From NCBI GenBank assembly GCA_963921795.1, contig OY997654.1, positions 62,001 to 126,000 on the forward strand: 64,000 nucleotides of DNA, in the 5' to 3' direction. The notes under the pieces are model-generated. The model saw only the letters and a list, made by a program, of their open reading frames with translations. It was not told the origin of the DNA and searched no databases. The stretch comes from Nannobrachium achirus (taxonomy: Eukaryota > Chordata > Actinopteri > Myctophiformes > Myctophidae). Shown piece by piece: positions 18,961 through 30,134 of the stretch (positions are counted from its first letter, which is position 1; each line of letters opens with the position of its first letter). The position numbers were made by a program, and so were the translations under genes.

Positions 18961-21641
18961 GACATGAGCAGAACTCTGGCCCCATTTTGCAGGAGAATAC
19001 AGATGTGGTCCTTTCTCTGTTGCCTACTGTTGAAGTTTTGCCATTGAACCAGCAGCCTAGTGTACTGACAGGGACCGTTCCATTGACTTCTATTACTTTT
19101 TCTCAGGTGATTCAGCCTGTTGATTTAGTGACACAGCCTCCTTCAGAAGGAGAGATTTCTCAATTGAATGAAGTGTCTGTAGTCCCTATTATTATTTCTT
19201 CGCAACCTGTGCAACCTGAGGCAGCATTGGCTTCTCCTCCGGTTGAAATATTGAATTCTCAGTCTAACATAATGAATTTATCTCGGACTTTTTGGCTCAC
19301 GGCCATGCAGACTCAGGTTTTGGAGAAAGGTCTTACTTTTGTCCCGCGTCCGGAGAAACAGGACTGGGGGGAACTCAGAAGGGATACTTATAGATATCAT
19401 AGACGATTGAAATTAATTGATTATTTCCAAGATACGGTTGCGGAGGATCGGGTGCCGTTTGTTCTGCCATCTAGTTGGGAGCCTGGAAATGCCCAACTGG
19501 ATGTGAGAATAAAGCGACTTATCCAATTGGACAATCAGGCGCTTGACCATTATAATTGTCCCTCTGATAGACAGGATAATTTGACTGCACTGGAACGGGA
19601 GAGTTTAAAGGAATTGGAGAAGATCAAAAATATAATAATCAAACCAGCCGATAAAGGCTCAAAAATAGTCATACTAGATACTTTCCAATATGTTTTTGAG
19701 GCTAACAGACAACTTTCTGATGCCAGATATTATAGACCCATTACAGAAAGTATGCAGAAACAGTCACAGGTGAGATTGAGGGAAATTGTTGCTGAACTGT
19801 ATCAGAGAAAATTTATAACAGCAAGACAGAGAAATTTTCTATTTGGACCTGATGACCCTAGACCTAGGATATTTTATTTACTCCCTAAGATCCATAAGGA
19901 TCCAGGGACTTGGACAATACCCTACAGAGTTCCCCCTGGTAGACCTATAGTCTCGGACTGCAGTAGTGAATCTTATAATATAGCTCAATTTATAGATCAT
20001 TTTCTGAATCCTCTATCTATGCTGCATCCCAGCTATCTGAGGGATACTTATGACTTTCTGGCCAAGATCAAACCTATAGCTGTGCCCTCTGGTACATATA
20101 TTTTCACTATTGACGTGGACAGCCTGTATACTAACATAGATACGGTCACGGGATTGCGGACAGTAGAGAAACTATTTCAGTCACATCCAGAAAACAATAG
20201 ACCAGATCAGGCACTGTTACAGCTTCTTGAACTTAGTTTGAACTGTAATGATTTTGTCTTTGATGACAAACATTATTTACAGATACGGGGTACAGCTATG
20301 GGTAAAAAATTTGCGCCAGCATATGCTAATATTTATATGGCTGAGTGGGAGAGAGAGGCTTTAGCAAAATGTCCTTTGAAACCTGTGATGTATTATAGAT
20401 ATCTGGATGATATTATTGGACTGTGGCCATATAGTTTACAGGATTTCGAGGCTTTTATTCAGATCCTTAACACGCATCATGCATCTATAACGGTTAAATA
20501 TGAGATTCATTCAACGGAAGTTAACTTTCTGGATACTACAGTATATTTCAATCAAATGGATTCGACACAGAAACAACTACATACTAAAGTATACTTTAAA
20601 GACACTGACACACATGCACTATTGCATAAGCATAGTTACCATCCTAAACATACATTTCCTGGCATTGTGAAATCTCAGATCATTCGCTTTCATAGAATAT
20701 GTTCATCTACACAACATTTTAATGAGGCCATACATATATTATTCACAGCTCTACGTAGGAGGGGTTATGGTAAAAGGTTTCTTCGGACAATCAAGAATAG
20801 TACATTGGTGACTCTCTTTCCCACTCGTCTGGAGCATATGGAAAGGTCCCTTGATAGTCAGGTAGATGCAGCATCGAGACAGGATCCTAACTTGAGTCCT
20901 GTAGCATCTGCTTCGGTGGGTCCTTCGATGGCCAGAAGAGGTCCCCAGAGACCTTCCTCTGGTTCTACTGTGGAGATTGATTCAGTTGCACTTTTCAGGG
21001 TCACACAGGTTGCAGCGATCTCACCTTCTTTGGGGATTCATTCTCCTGAGAATGTTAGTCTCATTCCTTTGATAACAACATTTTCACATAGATTACAACC
21101 TTTACATCATACATTTAAACAGAACTTCACAAACACACAACAAGCTTATCCTGCATTGGGTGAATATAGAATTATATCAGCTCTTAGAAAGAATAAGAAT
21201 TTTGGAGATTTGTTGGTGCGGTCAGCCTTTTCATCTCTTCCAGACAGAGTGGGTGGACCATCACATACAAAACATTTTAAAGCTAGGAAGTTTATTAGAA
21301 ATCCATATAGCCGTACTTCAGCTCCTATTGTTGATTCTCTGTCTCTTAACACTCCAAATATAGTTTATATCATTACCTGTACAAAATGTCAGAAGCATTA
21401 TATTGGAGAGACGAAACATCCGTTACAGGTACGACTGAAACAACATCTGAGCCAGATCCGGGGTATAACTAACCATACTACATTGTATACACATTTTCGT
21501 TCACATTCTATTTCCAGCTTAATCATCACAGGACTAGAGTGTGGGGTGCAATGGACGAATGGACAACGAAAGCTTTTTGAACATAGATGGATAGAAAAAC
21601 TTAAAACGGTAGTGCCTAATGGGCTAAATGAAAAACCATAA
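18933..21641 (+). CDS. PLE ORF2, RT plus GIY-YIG (unit 3)
   Basis: 902 codons, intact. Arg668 as in unit 2 and a private Asp420 to Glu between RT motifs A and B. Catalytic residues intact. Confidence 0.92.
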   Translation: MVHTIEFSIGHEQNSGPILQENTDVVLSLLPTVEVLPLNQQPSVLTGTVPLTSITFSQVIQPVDLVTQPPSEGEISQLNEVSVVPIIISSQPVQPEAALASPPVEILNSQSNIMNLSRTFWLTAMQTQVLEKGLTFVPRPEKQDWGELRRDTYRYHRRLKLIDYFQDTVAEDRVPFVLPSSWEPGNAQLDVRIKRLIQLDNQALDHYNCPSDRQDNLTALERESLKELEKIKNIIIKPADKGSKIVILDTFQYVFEANRQLSDARYYRPITESMQKQSQVRLREIVAELYQRKFITARQRNFLFGPDDPRPRIFYLLPKIHKDPGTWTIPYRVPPGRPIVSDCSSESYNIAQFIDHFLNPLSMLHPSYLRDTYDFLAKIKPIAVPSGTYIFTIDVDSLYTNIDTVTGLRTVEKLFQSHPENNRPDQALLQLLELSLNCNDFVFDDKHYLQIRGTAMGKKFAPAYANIYMAEWEREALAKCPLKPVMYYRYLDDIIGLWPYSLQDFEAFIQILNTHHASITVKYEIHSTEVNFLDTTVYFNQMDSTQKQLHTKVYFKDTDTHALLHKHSYHPKHTFPGIVKSQIIRFHRICSSTQHFNEAIHILFTALRRRGYGKRFLRTIKNSTLVTLFPTRLEHMERSLDSQVDAASRQDPNLSPVASASVGPSMARRGPQRPSSGSTVEIDSVALFRVTQVAAISPSLGIHSPENVSLIPLITTFSHRLQPLHHTFKQNFTNTQQAYPALGEYRIISALRKNKNFGDLLVRSAFSSLPDRVGGPSHTKHFKARKFIRNPYSRTSAPIVDSLSLNTPNIVYIITCTKCQKHYIGETKHPLQVRLKQHLSQIRGITNHTTLYTHFRSHSISSLIITGLECGVQWTNGQRKLFEHRWIEKLKTVVPNGLNEKP

Positions 21642-21793
21642 TGAAATGTTGAGAACATATAGATGCTGGTTAATTTAGGAAAGTGTGCATTTGCAGGGAA
21701 AAGTTAGACTTGATTCCACTTTGATAGGCTTAAGACATATGTTTATAATATCATTCACCATCCAGGTATCTTTTCATGCTCTTGTGTAAAAAA

Positions 21794-21815
21794 AATAAAA
21801 GCATGTGTTAATAAA
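21794..21815 (+). terminator. Twin polyadenylation signals (unit 3)
   Basis: Two AATAAA motifs, same spacing from the ORF2 stop as in unit 1. Confidence 0.55.
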
Positions 21816-22253
21816 ATTATTCTTGGTATATTGACTTCTCTTGGTGTTTTTTTTATAGGATATCATGCTATTGTATGGTTTAAAGGGGGCTTAATTCTCC
21901 CCAGCTTTTTGGTTTCAGCTTGCTCTGGAATCAGTAATCTCCATACTCTGGGTTTTGGTTGGGGTTCTTTTTTGCATGGGTATTTTGTGAGATGGCCTTC
22001 TTAAAGAGATATGGTATCCAGATGGATGCTTTAACAATCTTGACGGTTTTTAAGGGGTTTATTGAAGACTGGTAACTATGTTAAAACATAGAATGGCTGA
22101 TGATTGAGGTTAAATACATGGGGTTGATGATATTGTTTTAGTACCAATAAGCAAAATTGAAATTTGGGCTATGACTTTAACAGTATAAGGGCATTTGGAC
22201 ATAAGAATGTTTTTTTTGTGAAATTCTGAGGGCTTTTTTCAGAAACATAATTA

Positions 22254-22344
22254 TAAAACATAAAATATAAAATATAAAATATAAAATATAAAATATAAAA
22301 TATAAAATATAAAAAATATAAAATATAAAATATAAAATATAAAA
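22254..22344 (+). repeat. AAAATAT minisatellite (unit 3)
   Basis: Long allele, with one more 7-bp copy than unit 4. Confidence 0.85.
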
Positions 22345-23518
22345 TGAAAGGGAATACATAATGGTGTATCTGATAAAATCTAAAAGGGAGTCCCGACAGG
22401 GACATAAAAACAGAAAACATAACATAAAGAGATAGAGAAATGTACAGTAGTGTTTGTTATAAACATTGTTTAGAAGTTGAAGATGGTTTAAACTATATGG
22501 TTTTAGGAATCAGCCCGAGGAACATAATTAAAACTACAGGGTGGCCAGAAAAGTGTCCTGACGTGTATAACTTTTAGTATGAGGTTTAGCTGGTTTCAAT
22601 AACTAAGGTATTCTTGACCTGGATGGAGTATGATCATTTGGGTATGCGGTCTAGTTTTTAATGGGCTCAAGGAGTTGGACGTCCTTGCCCTGCACAGTCT
22701 CTCAGGTTTAGGTATAGTCTTATTGGTTTACATAGTATTATTCACGTTTTTCAATGTGGCTTGGGGAGTGCTTGAGTCAAGTTTAACCAGTGTTGGCGGA
22801 TGATGGAGAGCCCTTGTAGGCCAGAGCACCAGAGCAGTACACTGTCTCTTTAAGCGCAATTAGTTCATTATAAATCCTAACTTAGCGAGTGCCATGAGGG
22901 CTTCTCTGTCAGAGGTTTAACTGGTTGGACTGTTTAGGATAGTTTGGGAGTATAATACTCCCTTCTTAGTTCTGCTTACCATTTCAATGGGACTCAAATA
23001 ACAGTGTTTTACTGTACCTCTAACAATAGTTTTGTAGGATTTGACTTAGGAAAGTGGAGTAGTATGACTTTAAAGTCACCTACAGCTTAATATAGGTGTA
23101 TACATGTTGTATACCTATATATTTGGGGATATGGTTTCGTTGTCCATTGGTTTATTGATATAATTAACTTGGGGTATATCTAATATCCTTCTTATGTCTT
23201 TAGAGTTGCATTGAGATACTAGGGATGCATTTTAATTATTTTCTTTTTATATATGTTTGGGTTGTTTCTTATGTTTAAAATCTTCTTTTAAATTGAATTT
23301 CATATGTTTTAGGGTTTGGGTCCTATTTTAGATAGGTTTGTATTAATTTTCTTTCCCCGCCATTTCTAGTGGCTCCTCCCCCCTCTTTCCAGTTTCTTTC
23401 CTTTTGACCAATGGGAGCGGAGTGTGATCCGGGGTTTGCGGGGGGCTCCACCCAGGAGTTACTCCCCCCTTGCCATTGTCTATTTCAGAAGTGTTTGGTT
23501 AGGGTAGCAACTATTCCC

Positions 23519-23545
23519 CTGATGAAGCCAAAGATTTGGCGAAAC
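23519..23545 (+). ncRNA. Hammerhead-like ribozyme core (unit 4)
   Basis: A-type loop, as in unit 3. Confidence 0.5.
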
Positions 23546-23841
23546 GTTGGGTTTTATTAGAATTTTTAATTGTTTCTTTGGTTTTAAGTGGTGACGGCTC
23601 TTTTAATTCAATAAAGATTATACAGTTTTAAAACACTACGGAGGGCCCTACAGGGGACGCTTTCACCCCGGCCTGCTGAAGCTAAAGATTAAAGTACCTT
23701 TCCTCTTCCCTGGACCCGAGTGTGTCTTCACAGAGAGCAAAAGTTGGAGTCAGACGCGACGGCTGGGACGCTGGCTGCCGCGACCTTCAAAGCTACAGAA
23801 GAACCAAGGACAGCTGAAAACCTGGGGGAGTCGATGGTTGG

Positions 23842-23927
23842 GTAAGGTCCTCCAGTTGCCAGTGGTTTATATTGTCTTTTCTTTATTGATGAAAGAAATG
23901 CACACTTAACCTTTTTTTTCCCCTTAG
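23842..23927 (+). other. Probable 5' UTR intron (unit 4)
   Basis: Both splice sites intact, 86 nt. Confidence 0.6.
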
Positions 23928-24039
23928 CATAAGGCAGTATTAGATTTGGGATAGATAAACATTCAGAATAATAGTAATAGTATTACTGATGTTATTAGAC
24001 TAATACCGATATCTCAGTGTAGTTCGACTAACATTCATT

Positions 24040-26757
24040 ATGGCATATAGAATTGAGCAATCTCGGGTATCGAGAAGAGACTCATATATTAGAACAAGGT
24101 CACAGGGGCCTCCTGTGGATTCTGGTCATGGTTTTGCTCCTAATGGTCTCGTCCCTTTAAATCACCCACCTGATGACGCCACACGGCATGCAGCTAAAGT
24201 TTATTTTAAGATAATTCAAGCCATACATCATAGGGGGGTTACAGACAGGGCAATTCACACGGGGTGTTTCCCTCCAGGGATGTCAAGACAGGTAGATAAG
24301 CTTACAGCTTTTATCAAACCTGCAGCCCCAATAGAATCGACTAGTCGTAAAGTAGCTGTAAATACAAGGCAATGGATGCAGAACAATATGGAAATATTAC
24401 AGGGTCACTATAGGCATACGATTGCCACACTGACTCAGCCGTTACAGCCACACAATCAGGAGGCTTTTGTCATAGCGATGGGATGGGCACGAAAGCGGTT
24501 TTCACATAGACTAATGTCAACAACCTTAGACGAGGTTGCAAACACACTACATTTGCATACACGCACACAACATGAACAAGCAAACATACAACAATCCACC
24601 TTGAGAACTCAGACACATATTGAGCCACATACACAGGCATTACATGCACCAATGGGTACATACAGAGCACATCCCAACGCTATAGACTCCTCATCTCATT
24701 TAGGCCCCCATAGAGAAGTGGAGTGGCCACGCTTAACTAGAGAAGTACGTCCTCCACTGTTACCGACACCTAGGCGGAATGAAATTGGCATTCCACCTCT
24801 GTTGCCAAATTTAAGAAGACCAGATGGTAGATCTAGATCTGGGTTTGGTCGAAGGCCTGGTCCTTCTTCCAAACGAAATTATGGCCCTGGTGGTGGATCT
24901 GATGTGGGCTCTGGGCCTAGTTCTGATTTGCATTTTGGTTCTAACGGTAGATTGAGTTTGGATGTTGACCCTAGTGCTAATCCTAATCCTATACATAGGG
25001 TGGATGGTGACTCTGTTCTTGACATGGAAATTGGCCCTGGCTCTAACCCTAACCCTAATCCTGGCCCTGACCCTGACCCTGACCCTAACCCTAACCCTAG
25101 TCTTAACCCTCAACCTGACTCTAACCCTAAACATAACCTGGAGTCGGGTTCTGACCCTAACCCTAACCTTAAACATAACCCTAGCCCTAACCCTAACCCT
25201 AACCCTAACCCTAAACATAACCTTGAGTTGGGTTCTGACCCCAACCCTAACCTTAAACATAACCCTAGTGTTGACCTTGATCTTGGCTTGGATTTTGGTT
25301 CCATAGTGCGGGACTCTGTGCAGGTGGTGTCTCCTCTTCCTCCCCGTCCGGTAATAGCGGGACCGTGTGAAGATCTTTTGGTAGATGTAGATGTGGGCTT
25401 GCGGGCACAGGGTCTTGGAGAACTGCCGCTGGTTGTATCAGAGCAGGCTGTTGATGTTGTAGAGGAGGTTACGGTTCCATCTGTTGCAACGATTTCTGGA
25501 ACAGCACAGATCACTCATAAGGATCCGTCCCAATCTAGAATGGGGTTAACTAAGTCCAATATTTGCTCTCTGTATTTGGGGGAACGACCGAAAGCGTTCG
25601 GTCTACTTCCCCGGGAACAGAGACCACAACCAAATAGAACGACGGTCCGTTCAGTGGTTCCTTTCCTTCCCTCTGTTTTGGAGGAGAAGGAGGATAAACT
25701 CTTAGAGGACCTTAGTGAGGAATTGGAATTGGAGAGTTCTATTCCTTCTCTTCCTCTCCCCTCTGCGACATCAACACCTATAATGGAGATACCAAGCCAT
25801 AAAGGCACTTCTCCGTTTTCCCCTCAGCCTCGAAAATTGGGTTTTGATGGTACTGGGGAGATGACTAGTGTCACTGGCCCCTATAGCTCTTCTCAAAATT
25901 CTTCCTTTACTACACAGAGTTATTCCCAGTCTAATTCTTCCATTAATGTTTATAGATCCAGAACAGTGGGGAACTTGAGTTTGAGTAAAGTCTTATTGAC
26001 CTCTCTTTCTCCAACAGGAAGCGCCCATCGAAGGTCTGGTAATAAGAATAAAAAACAGGCAGGGGAGGTTATGATGAGCGAAACAGCTACAGCAAAAGGG
26101 TCAATCCCTGAACAACAAAAAATATCCTCTGAACCCTTCTTTAACAGCCCAGTTCTGCCCAAAACCGACCTGTCTCTGGGGGCTTCCAATTTAGATATTA
26201 TAACAGCTTCTTCTCCGTGCGTACCAACTTATCATAGAGCCAGACCGGGTAAAAAATTGGTTGACTGGAAAATCCAAATTAGGGAAAAGGTGGCTTTTTT
26301 GGGTGACAGTAACTTGGCACGCATTCCTTCGTCTAACCGTACGGGAATTCAAATTGATAGCTATCCAGGTGCAGGTTTTCATCATATGACCAAGCTCTTT
26401 GAAATGGCAGAGTCTAATGGTGATGTGGAAACAGTTGTTATTTCGGTGGGGATTAACTGTAAAGACTTGGATGTCTTTCAGACTTCACTTAAGCAGCTGA
26501 GTGAGATGGTATTAAATGCTCGATTGGCCTTTCCGAATGCATCCATTTTTGTACCTTTGATCAATTATTCCAAATTCCTGATGCCCACGCAGAAAACTAA
26601 TTTGAATCTTATTAATAATTACATTAAAGCACATTTCAACTACCTGGATTCTATTCGTTCGGAGTGTTTCAATTGTACATCTGATTCGGTTCATTGGAAA
26701 CAGGGTACAGCTAAGCTTATATTTGACCATTGGTGCACACAATTGAATTTTCAATAG
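24040..26757 (+). CDS. PLE ORF1, SGNH hydrolase domain (unit 4)
   Basis: 905 codons, intact; the protein is identical to unit 3 (Val107, Phe700). Confidence 0.85.
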   Translation: MAYRIEQSRVSRRDSYIRTRSQGPPVDSGHGFAPNGLVPLNHPPDDATRHAAKVYFKIIQAIHHRGVTDRAIHTGCFPPGMSRQVDKLTAFIKPAAPIESTSRKVAVNTRQWMQNNMEILQGHYRHTIATLTQPLQPHNQEAFVIAMGWARKRFSHRLMSTTLDEVANTLHLHTRTQHEQANIQQSTLRTQTHIEPHTQALHAPMGTYRAHPNAIDSSSHLGPHREVEWPRLTREVRPPLLPTPRRNEIGIPPLLPNLRRPDGRSRSGFGRRPGPSSKRNYGPGGGSDVGSGPSSDLHFGSNGRLSLDVDPSANPNPIHRVDGDSVLDMEIGPGSNPNPNPGPDPDPDPNPNPSLNPQPDSNPKHNLESGSDPNPNLKHNPSPNPNPNPNPKHNLELGSDPNPNLKHNPSVDLDLGLDFGSIVRDSVQVVSPLPPRPVIAGPCEDLLVDVDVGLRAQGLGELPLVVSEQAVDVVEEVTVPSVATISGTAQITHKDPSQSRMGLTKSNICSLYLGERPKAFGLLPREQRPQPNRTTVRSVVPFLPSVLEEKEDKLLEDLSEELELESSIPSLPLPSATSTPIMEIPSHKGTSPFSPQPRKLGFDGTGEMTSVTGPYSSSQNSSFTTQSYSQSNSSINVYRSRTVGNLSLSKVLLTSLSPTGSAHRRSGNKNKKQAGEVMMSETATAKGSIPEQQKISSEPFFNSPVLPKTDLSLGASNLDIITASSPCVPTYHRARPGKKLVDWKIQIREKVAFLGDSNLARIPSSNRTGIQIDSYPGAGFHHMTKLFEMAESNGDVETVVISVGINCKDLDVFQTSLKQLSEMVLNARLAFPNASIFVPLINYSKFLMPTQKTNLNLINNYIKAHFNYLDSIRSECFNCTSDSVHWKQGTAKLIFDHWCTQLNFQ
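25045..25266 (+). repeat. Telomere-like coding repeats (unit 4)
   Basis: Same array, five perfect CCCTAA copies. Confidence 0.9.
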
Positions 26758-29438
26758 GACATGAGCAGAACTCTGGCCCCATTTTGCAGGAGAATACAGA
26801 TGTGGTCCTTTCTCTGTTGCCTACTGTTGAAGTTTTGCCATTGAACCAGCAGCCTAGTGTACTGACAGGGACCGTTCCATTGACTTCTATTACTTTTTCT
26901 CAGGTGATTCAGCCTGTTGATTTAGTGACACAGCCTCCTTCAGAAGGAGAGATTTCTCAATTGAATGAAGTGTCTGTAGTCCCTATTATTATTTCTTCGC
27001 AACCTGTGCAACCTGAGGCAGCATTGGCTTCTCCTCCGGTTGAAATATTGAATTCTCAGTCTAACATAATGAATTTATCTCGGACTTTTCGGCTCACGGC
27101 CATGCAGACTCAGGTTTTGGAGAAAGGTCTTACTTTTGTCCCGCGTCCGGAGAAACAGGACTGGGGGGAACTCAGAAGGGATACTTATAGATATCATAGA
27201 CGATTGAAATTAATTGATTATTTCCAAGATACGGTTGCGGAGGATCGGGTGCCGTTTGTTCTGCCATCTAGTTGGGAGCCTGGAAATGCCCAACTGGATG
27301 TGAGAATAAAGCGACTTATCCAATTGGACAATCAGGCGCTTGACCATTATAATTGTCCCTCTGATAGACAGGATAATTTGACTGCACTGGAACGGGAGAG
27401 TTTAAAGGAATTGGAGAAGATCAAAAATATAATAATCAAACCAGCCGATAAAGGCTCAAAAATAGTCATACTAGATACTTTCCAATATGTTTTTGAGGCT
27501 AACAGACAACTTTCTGATGCCAGATATTATAGACCCATTACAGAAAGTATGCAGAAACAGTCACAGGTGAGATTGAGGGAAATTGTTGCTGAACTGTATC
27601 AGAGAAAATTTATAACAGCAAGACAGAGAAATTTTCTATTTGGACCTGATGACCCTAGACCTAGGATATTTTATTTACTCCCTAAGATCCATAAGGATCC
27701 AGGGACTTGGACAATACCCTACAGAGTTCCCCCTGGTAGACCTATAGTCTCGGACTGCAGTAGTGAATCTTATAATATAGCTCAATTTATAGATCATTTT
27801 CTGAATCCTCTATCTATGCTGCATCCCAGCTATCTGAGGGATACTTATGACTTTCTGGCCAAGATCAAACCTATAGCTGTGCCCTCTGGTACATATATTT
27901 TCACTATTGACGTGGACAGCCTGTATACTAACATAGATACGGTCACGGGATTGCGGACAGTAGAGAAACTATTTCAGTCACATCCAGATAACAATAGACC
28001 AGATCAGGCACTGTTACAGCTTCTTGAACTTAGTTTGAACTGTAATGATTTTGTCTTTGATGACAAACATTATTTACAGATACGGGGTACAGCTATGGGT
28101 AAAAAATTTGCGCCAGCATATGCTAATATTTATATGGCTGAGTGGGAGAGAGAGGCTTTAGCAAAATGTCCTTTGAAACCTGTGATGTATTATAGATATC
28201 TGGATGATATTATTGGACTGTGGCCATATAGTTTACAGGATTTCGAGGCTTTTATTCAGATCCTTAACACGCATCATGCATCTATAACGGTTAAATATGA
28301 GATTCATTCAACGGAAGTTAACTTTCTGGATACTACAGTATATTTCAATCAAATGGATTCGACACAGAAACAACTACATACTAAAGTATACTTTAAAGAC
28401 ACTGACACACATGCACTATTGCATAAGCATAGTTACCATCCTAAACATACATTTCCTGGCATTGTGAAATCTCAGATCATTCGCTTTCATAGAATATGTT
28501 CATCTACACAACATTTTAATGAGGCCATACATATATTATTCACAGCTCTACGTAGGAGGGGTTATGGTAAAAGGTTTCTTCGGACAATCAAGAATAGTAC
28601 ATTGGTGACTCTCTTTCCCACTCGTCTGGAGCATATGGAAAGGTCCCTTGATAGTCAGGTAGATGCAGCATCGAGACAGGATCCTAACTTGAGTCCTGTA
28701 GCATCTGCTTCGGTGGGTCCTTCGATGGCCACAAGAGGTCCCCAGAGACCTTCCTCTGGTTCTACTGTGGAGATTGATTCAGTTGCACTTTTCAGGGTCA
28801 CACAGGTTGCAGCGATCTCACCTTCTTTGGGGATTCATTCTCCTGAGAATGTTAGTCTCATTCCTTTGATAACAACATTTTCACATAGATTACAACCTTT
28901 ACATCATACATTTAAACAGAACTTCACAAACACACAACAAGCTTATCCTGCATTGGGTGAATATAGAATTATATCAGCTCTTAGAAAGAATAAGAATTTT
29001 GGAGATTTGTTGGTGCGGTCAGCCTTTTCATCTCTTCCAGACAGAGTGGGTGGACCATCACATACAAAACATTTTAAAGCTAGGAAGTTTATTAGAAATC
29101 CATATAGCCGTACTTCAGCTCCTATTGTTGATTCTCTGTCTCTTAACACTCCAAATATAGTTTATATCATTACCTGTACAAAATGTCAGAAGCATTATAT
29201 TGGAGAGACGAAACATCCGTTACAGGTACGACTGAAACAACATCTGAGCCAGATCCGGGGTATAACTAACCATACTACATTGTATACACATTTTCGTTCA
29301 CATTCTATTTCCAGCTTAATCATCACAGGACTAGAGTGTGGGGTGCAATGGACGAATGGACAACGAAAGCTTTTTGAACATAGATGGATAGAAAAACTTA
29401 AAACGGTAGTGCCTAATGGGCTAAATGAAAAACCATAA
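26730..29438 (+). CDS. PLE ORF2, RT plus GIY-YIG (unit 4)
   Basis: 902 codons, intact. Arg121 (Trp in units 1-3) lies just after the first ATG; Thr668. This is the majority form of ORF2 in units 4-8. Confidence 0.92.
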   Translation: MVHTIEFSIGHEQNSGPILQENTDVVLSLLPTVEVLPLNQQPSVLTGTVPLTSITFSQVIQPVDLVTQPPSEGEISQLNEVSVVPIIISSQPVQPEAALASPPVEILNSQSNIMNLSRTFRLTAMQTQVLEKGLTFVPRPEKQDWGELRRDTYRYHRRLKLIDYFQDTVAEDRVPFVLPSSWEPGNAQLDVRIKRLIQLDNQALDHYNCPSDRQDNLTALERESLKELEKIKNIIIKPADKGSKIVILDTFQYVFEANRQLSDARYYRPITESMQKQSQVRLREIVAELYQRKFITARQRNFLFGPDDPRPRIFYLLPKIHKDPGTWTIPYRVPPGRPIVSDCSSESYNIAQFIDHFLNPLSMLHPSYLRDTYDFLAKIKPIAVPSGTYIFTIDVDSLYTNIDTVTGLRTVEKLFQSHPDNNRPDQALLQLLELSLNCNDFVFDDKHYLQIRGTAMGKKFAPAYANIYMAEWEREALAKCPLKPVMYYRYLDDIIGLWPYSLQDFEAFIQILNTHHASITVKYEIHSTEVNFLDTTVYFNQMDSTQKQLHTKVYFKDTDTHALLHKHSYHPKHTFPGIVKSQIIRFHRICSSTQHFNEAIHILFTALRRRGYGKRFLRTIKNSTLVTLFPTRLEHMERSLDSQVDAASRQDPNLSPVASASVGPSMATRGPQRPSSGSTVEIDSVALFRVTQVAAISPSLGIHSPENVSLIPLITTFSHRLQPLHHTFKQNFTNTQQAYPALGEYRIISALRKNKNFGDLLVRSAFSSLPDRVGGPSHTKHFKARKFIRNPYSRTSAPIVDSLSLNTPNIVYIITCTKCQKHYIGETKHPLQVRLKQHLSQIRGITNHTTLYTHFRSHSISSLIITGLECGVQWTNGQRKLFEHRWIEKLKTVVPNGLNEKP

Positions 29439-29590
29439 TGAAATGTTGAGAACATATAGATGCTGGTTAATTTAGGAAAGTGTGCATTTGCAGGGAAAAG
29501 TTAGACTTGATTCCACTTTGATAGGCTTAAGACATATGTTTATAATATCATTCACCATCCAGGTATCTTTTCATGCTCTTGTGTAAAAAA

Positions 29591-29612
29591 AATAAAAGCA
29601 TGTGTTAATAAA
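29591..29612 (+). terminator. Twin polyadenylation signals (unit 4)
   Basis: Two AATAAA motifs at the usual spacing. Confidence 0.55.
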
Positions 29613-30050
29613 ATTATTCTTGGTATATTGACTTCTCTTGGTGTTTTTTTTATAGGATATCATGCTATTGTATGGTTTAAAGGGGGCTTAATTCTCCCCA
29701 GCTTTTTGGTTTCAGCTTGCTCTGGAATCAGTAATCTCCATACTCTGGGTTTTGGTTGGGGTTCTTTTTTGCATGGGTATTTTGTGAGATGGCCTTCTTA
29801 AAGAGATATGGTATCCAGATGGATGCTTTAACAATCTTGACGGTTTTTAAGGGGTTTATTGAAGACTGGTAACTATGTTAAAACATAGAATGGCTGATGA
29901 TTGAGGTTAAATACATGGGGTTGATGATATTGTTTTAGTACCAATAAGCAAAATTGAAAGTTGGGCTATGACTTTAACAGTATAAGGGCATTTGGACATA
30001 AGAATGTTTTTTTTGTGAAATTCTGAGGGCTTTTTTCAGAAACATAATTA

Positions 30051-30134
30051 TAAAACATAAAATATAAAATATAAAATATAAAATATAAAATATAAAATAT
30101 AAAAAATATAAAATATAAAATATAAAATATAAAA
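30051..30134 (+). repeat. AAAATAT minisatellite (unit 4)
   Basis: Short allele, one 7-bp copy fewer than units 3 and 5. Confidence 0.85.

Larger units (their letters stand above)
15585..23381 (+). mobile_element. Array unit 3 (7797 bp)
   Basis: Complete unit, both ORFs open. Variants: A in the hammerhead-like loop, V107 and F700 in ORF1, W121 and R668 in ORF2, private E420 in ORF2. Confidence 0.9.
21642..23381 (+). other. 3' non-coding region and spacer of unit 3
   Basis: Polyadenylation signals, minisatellite and palindromes as in unit 1; no gene seen. Confidence 0.7.
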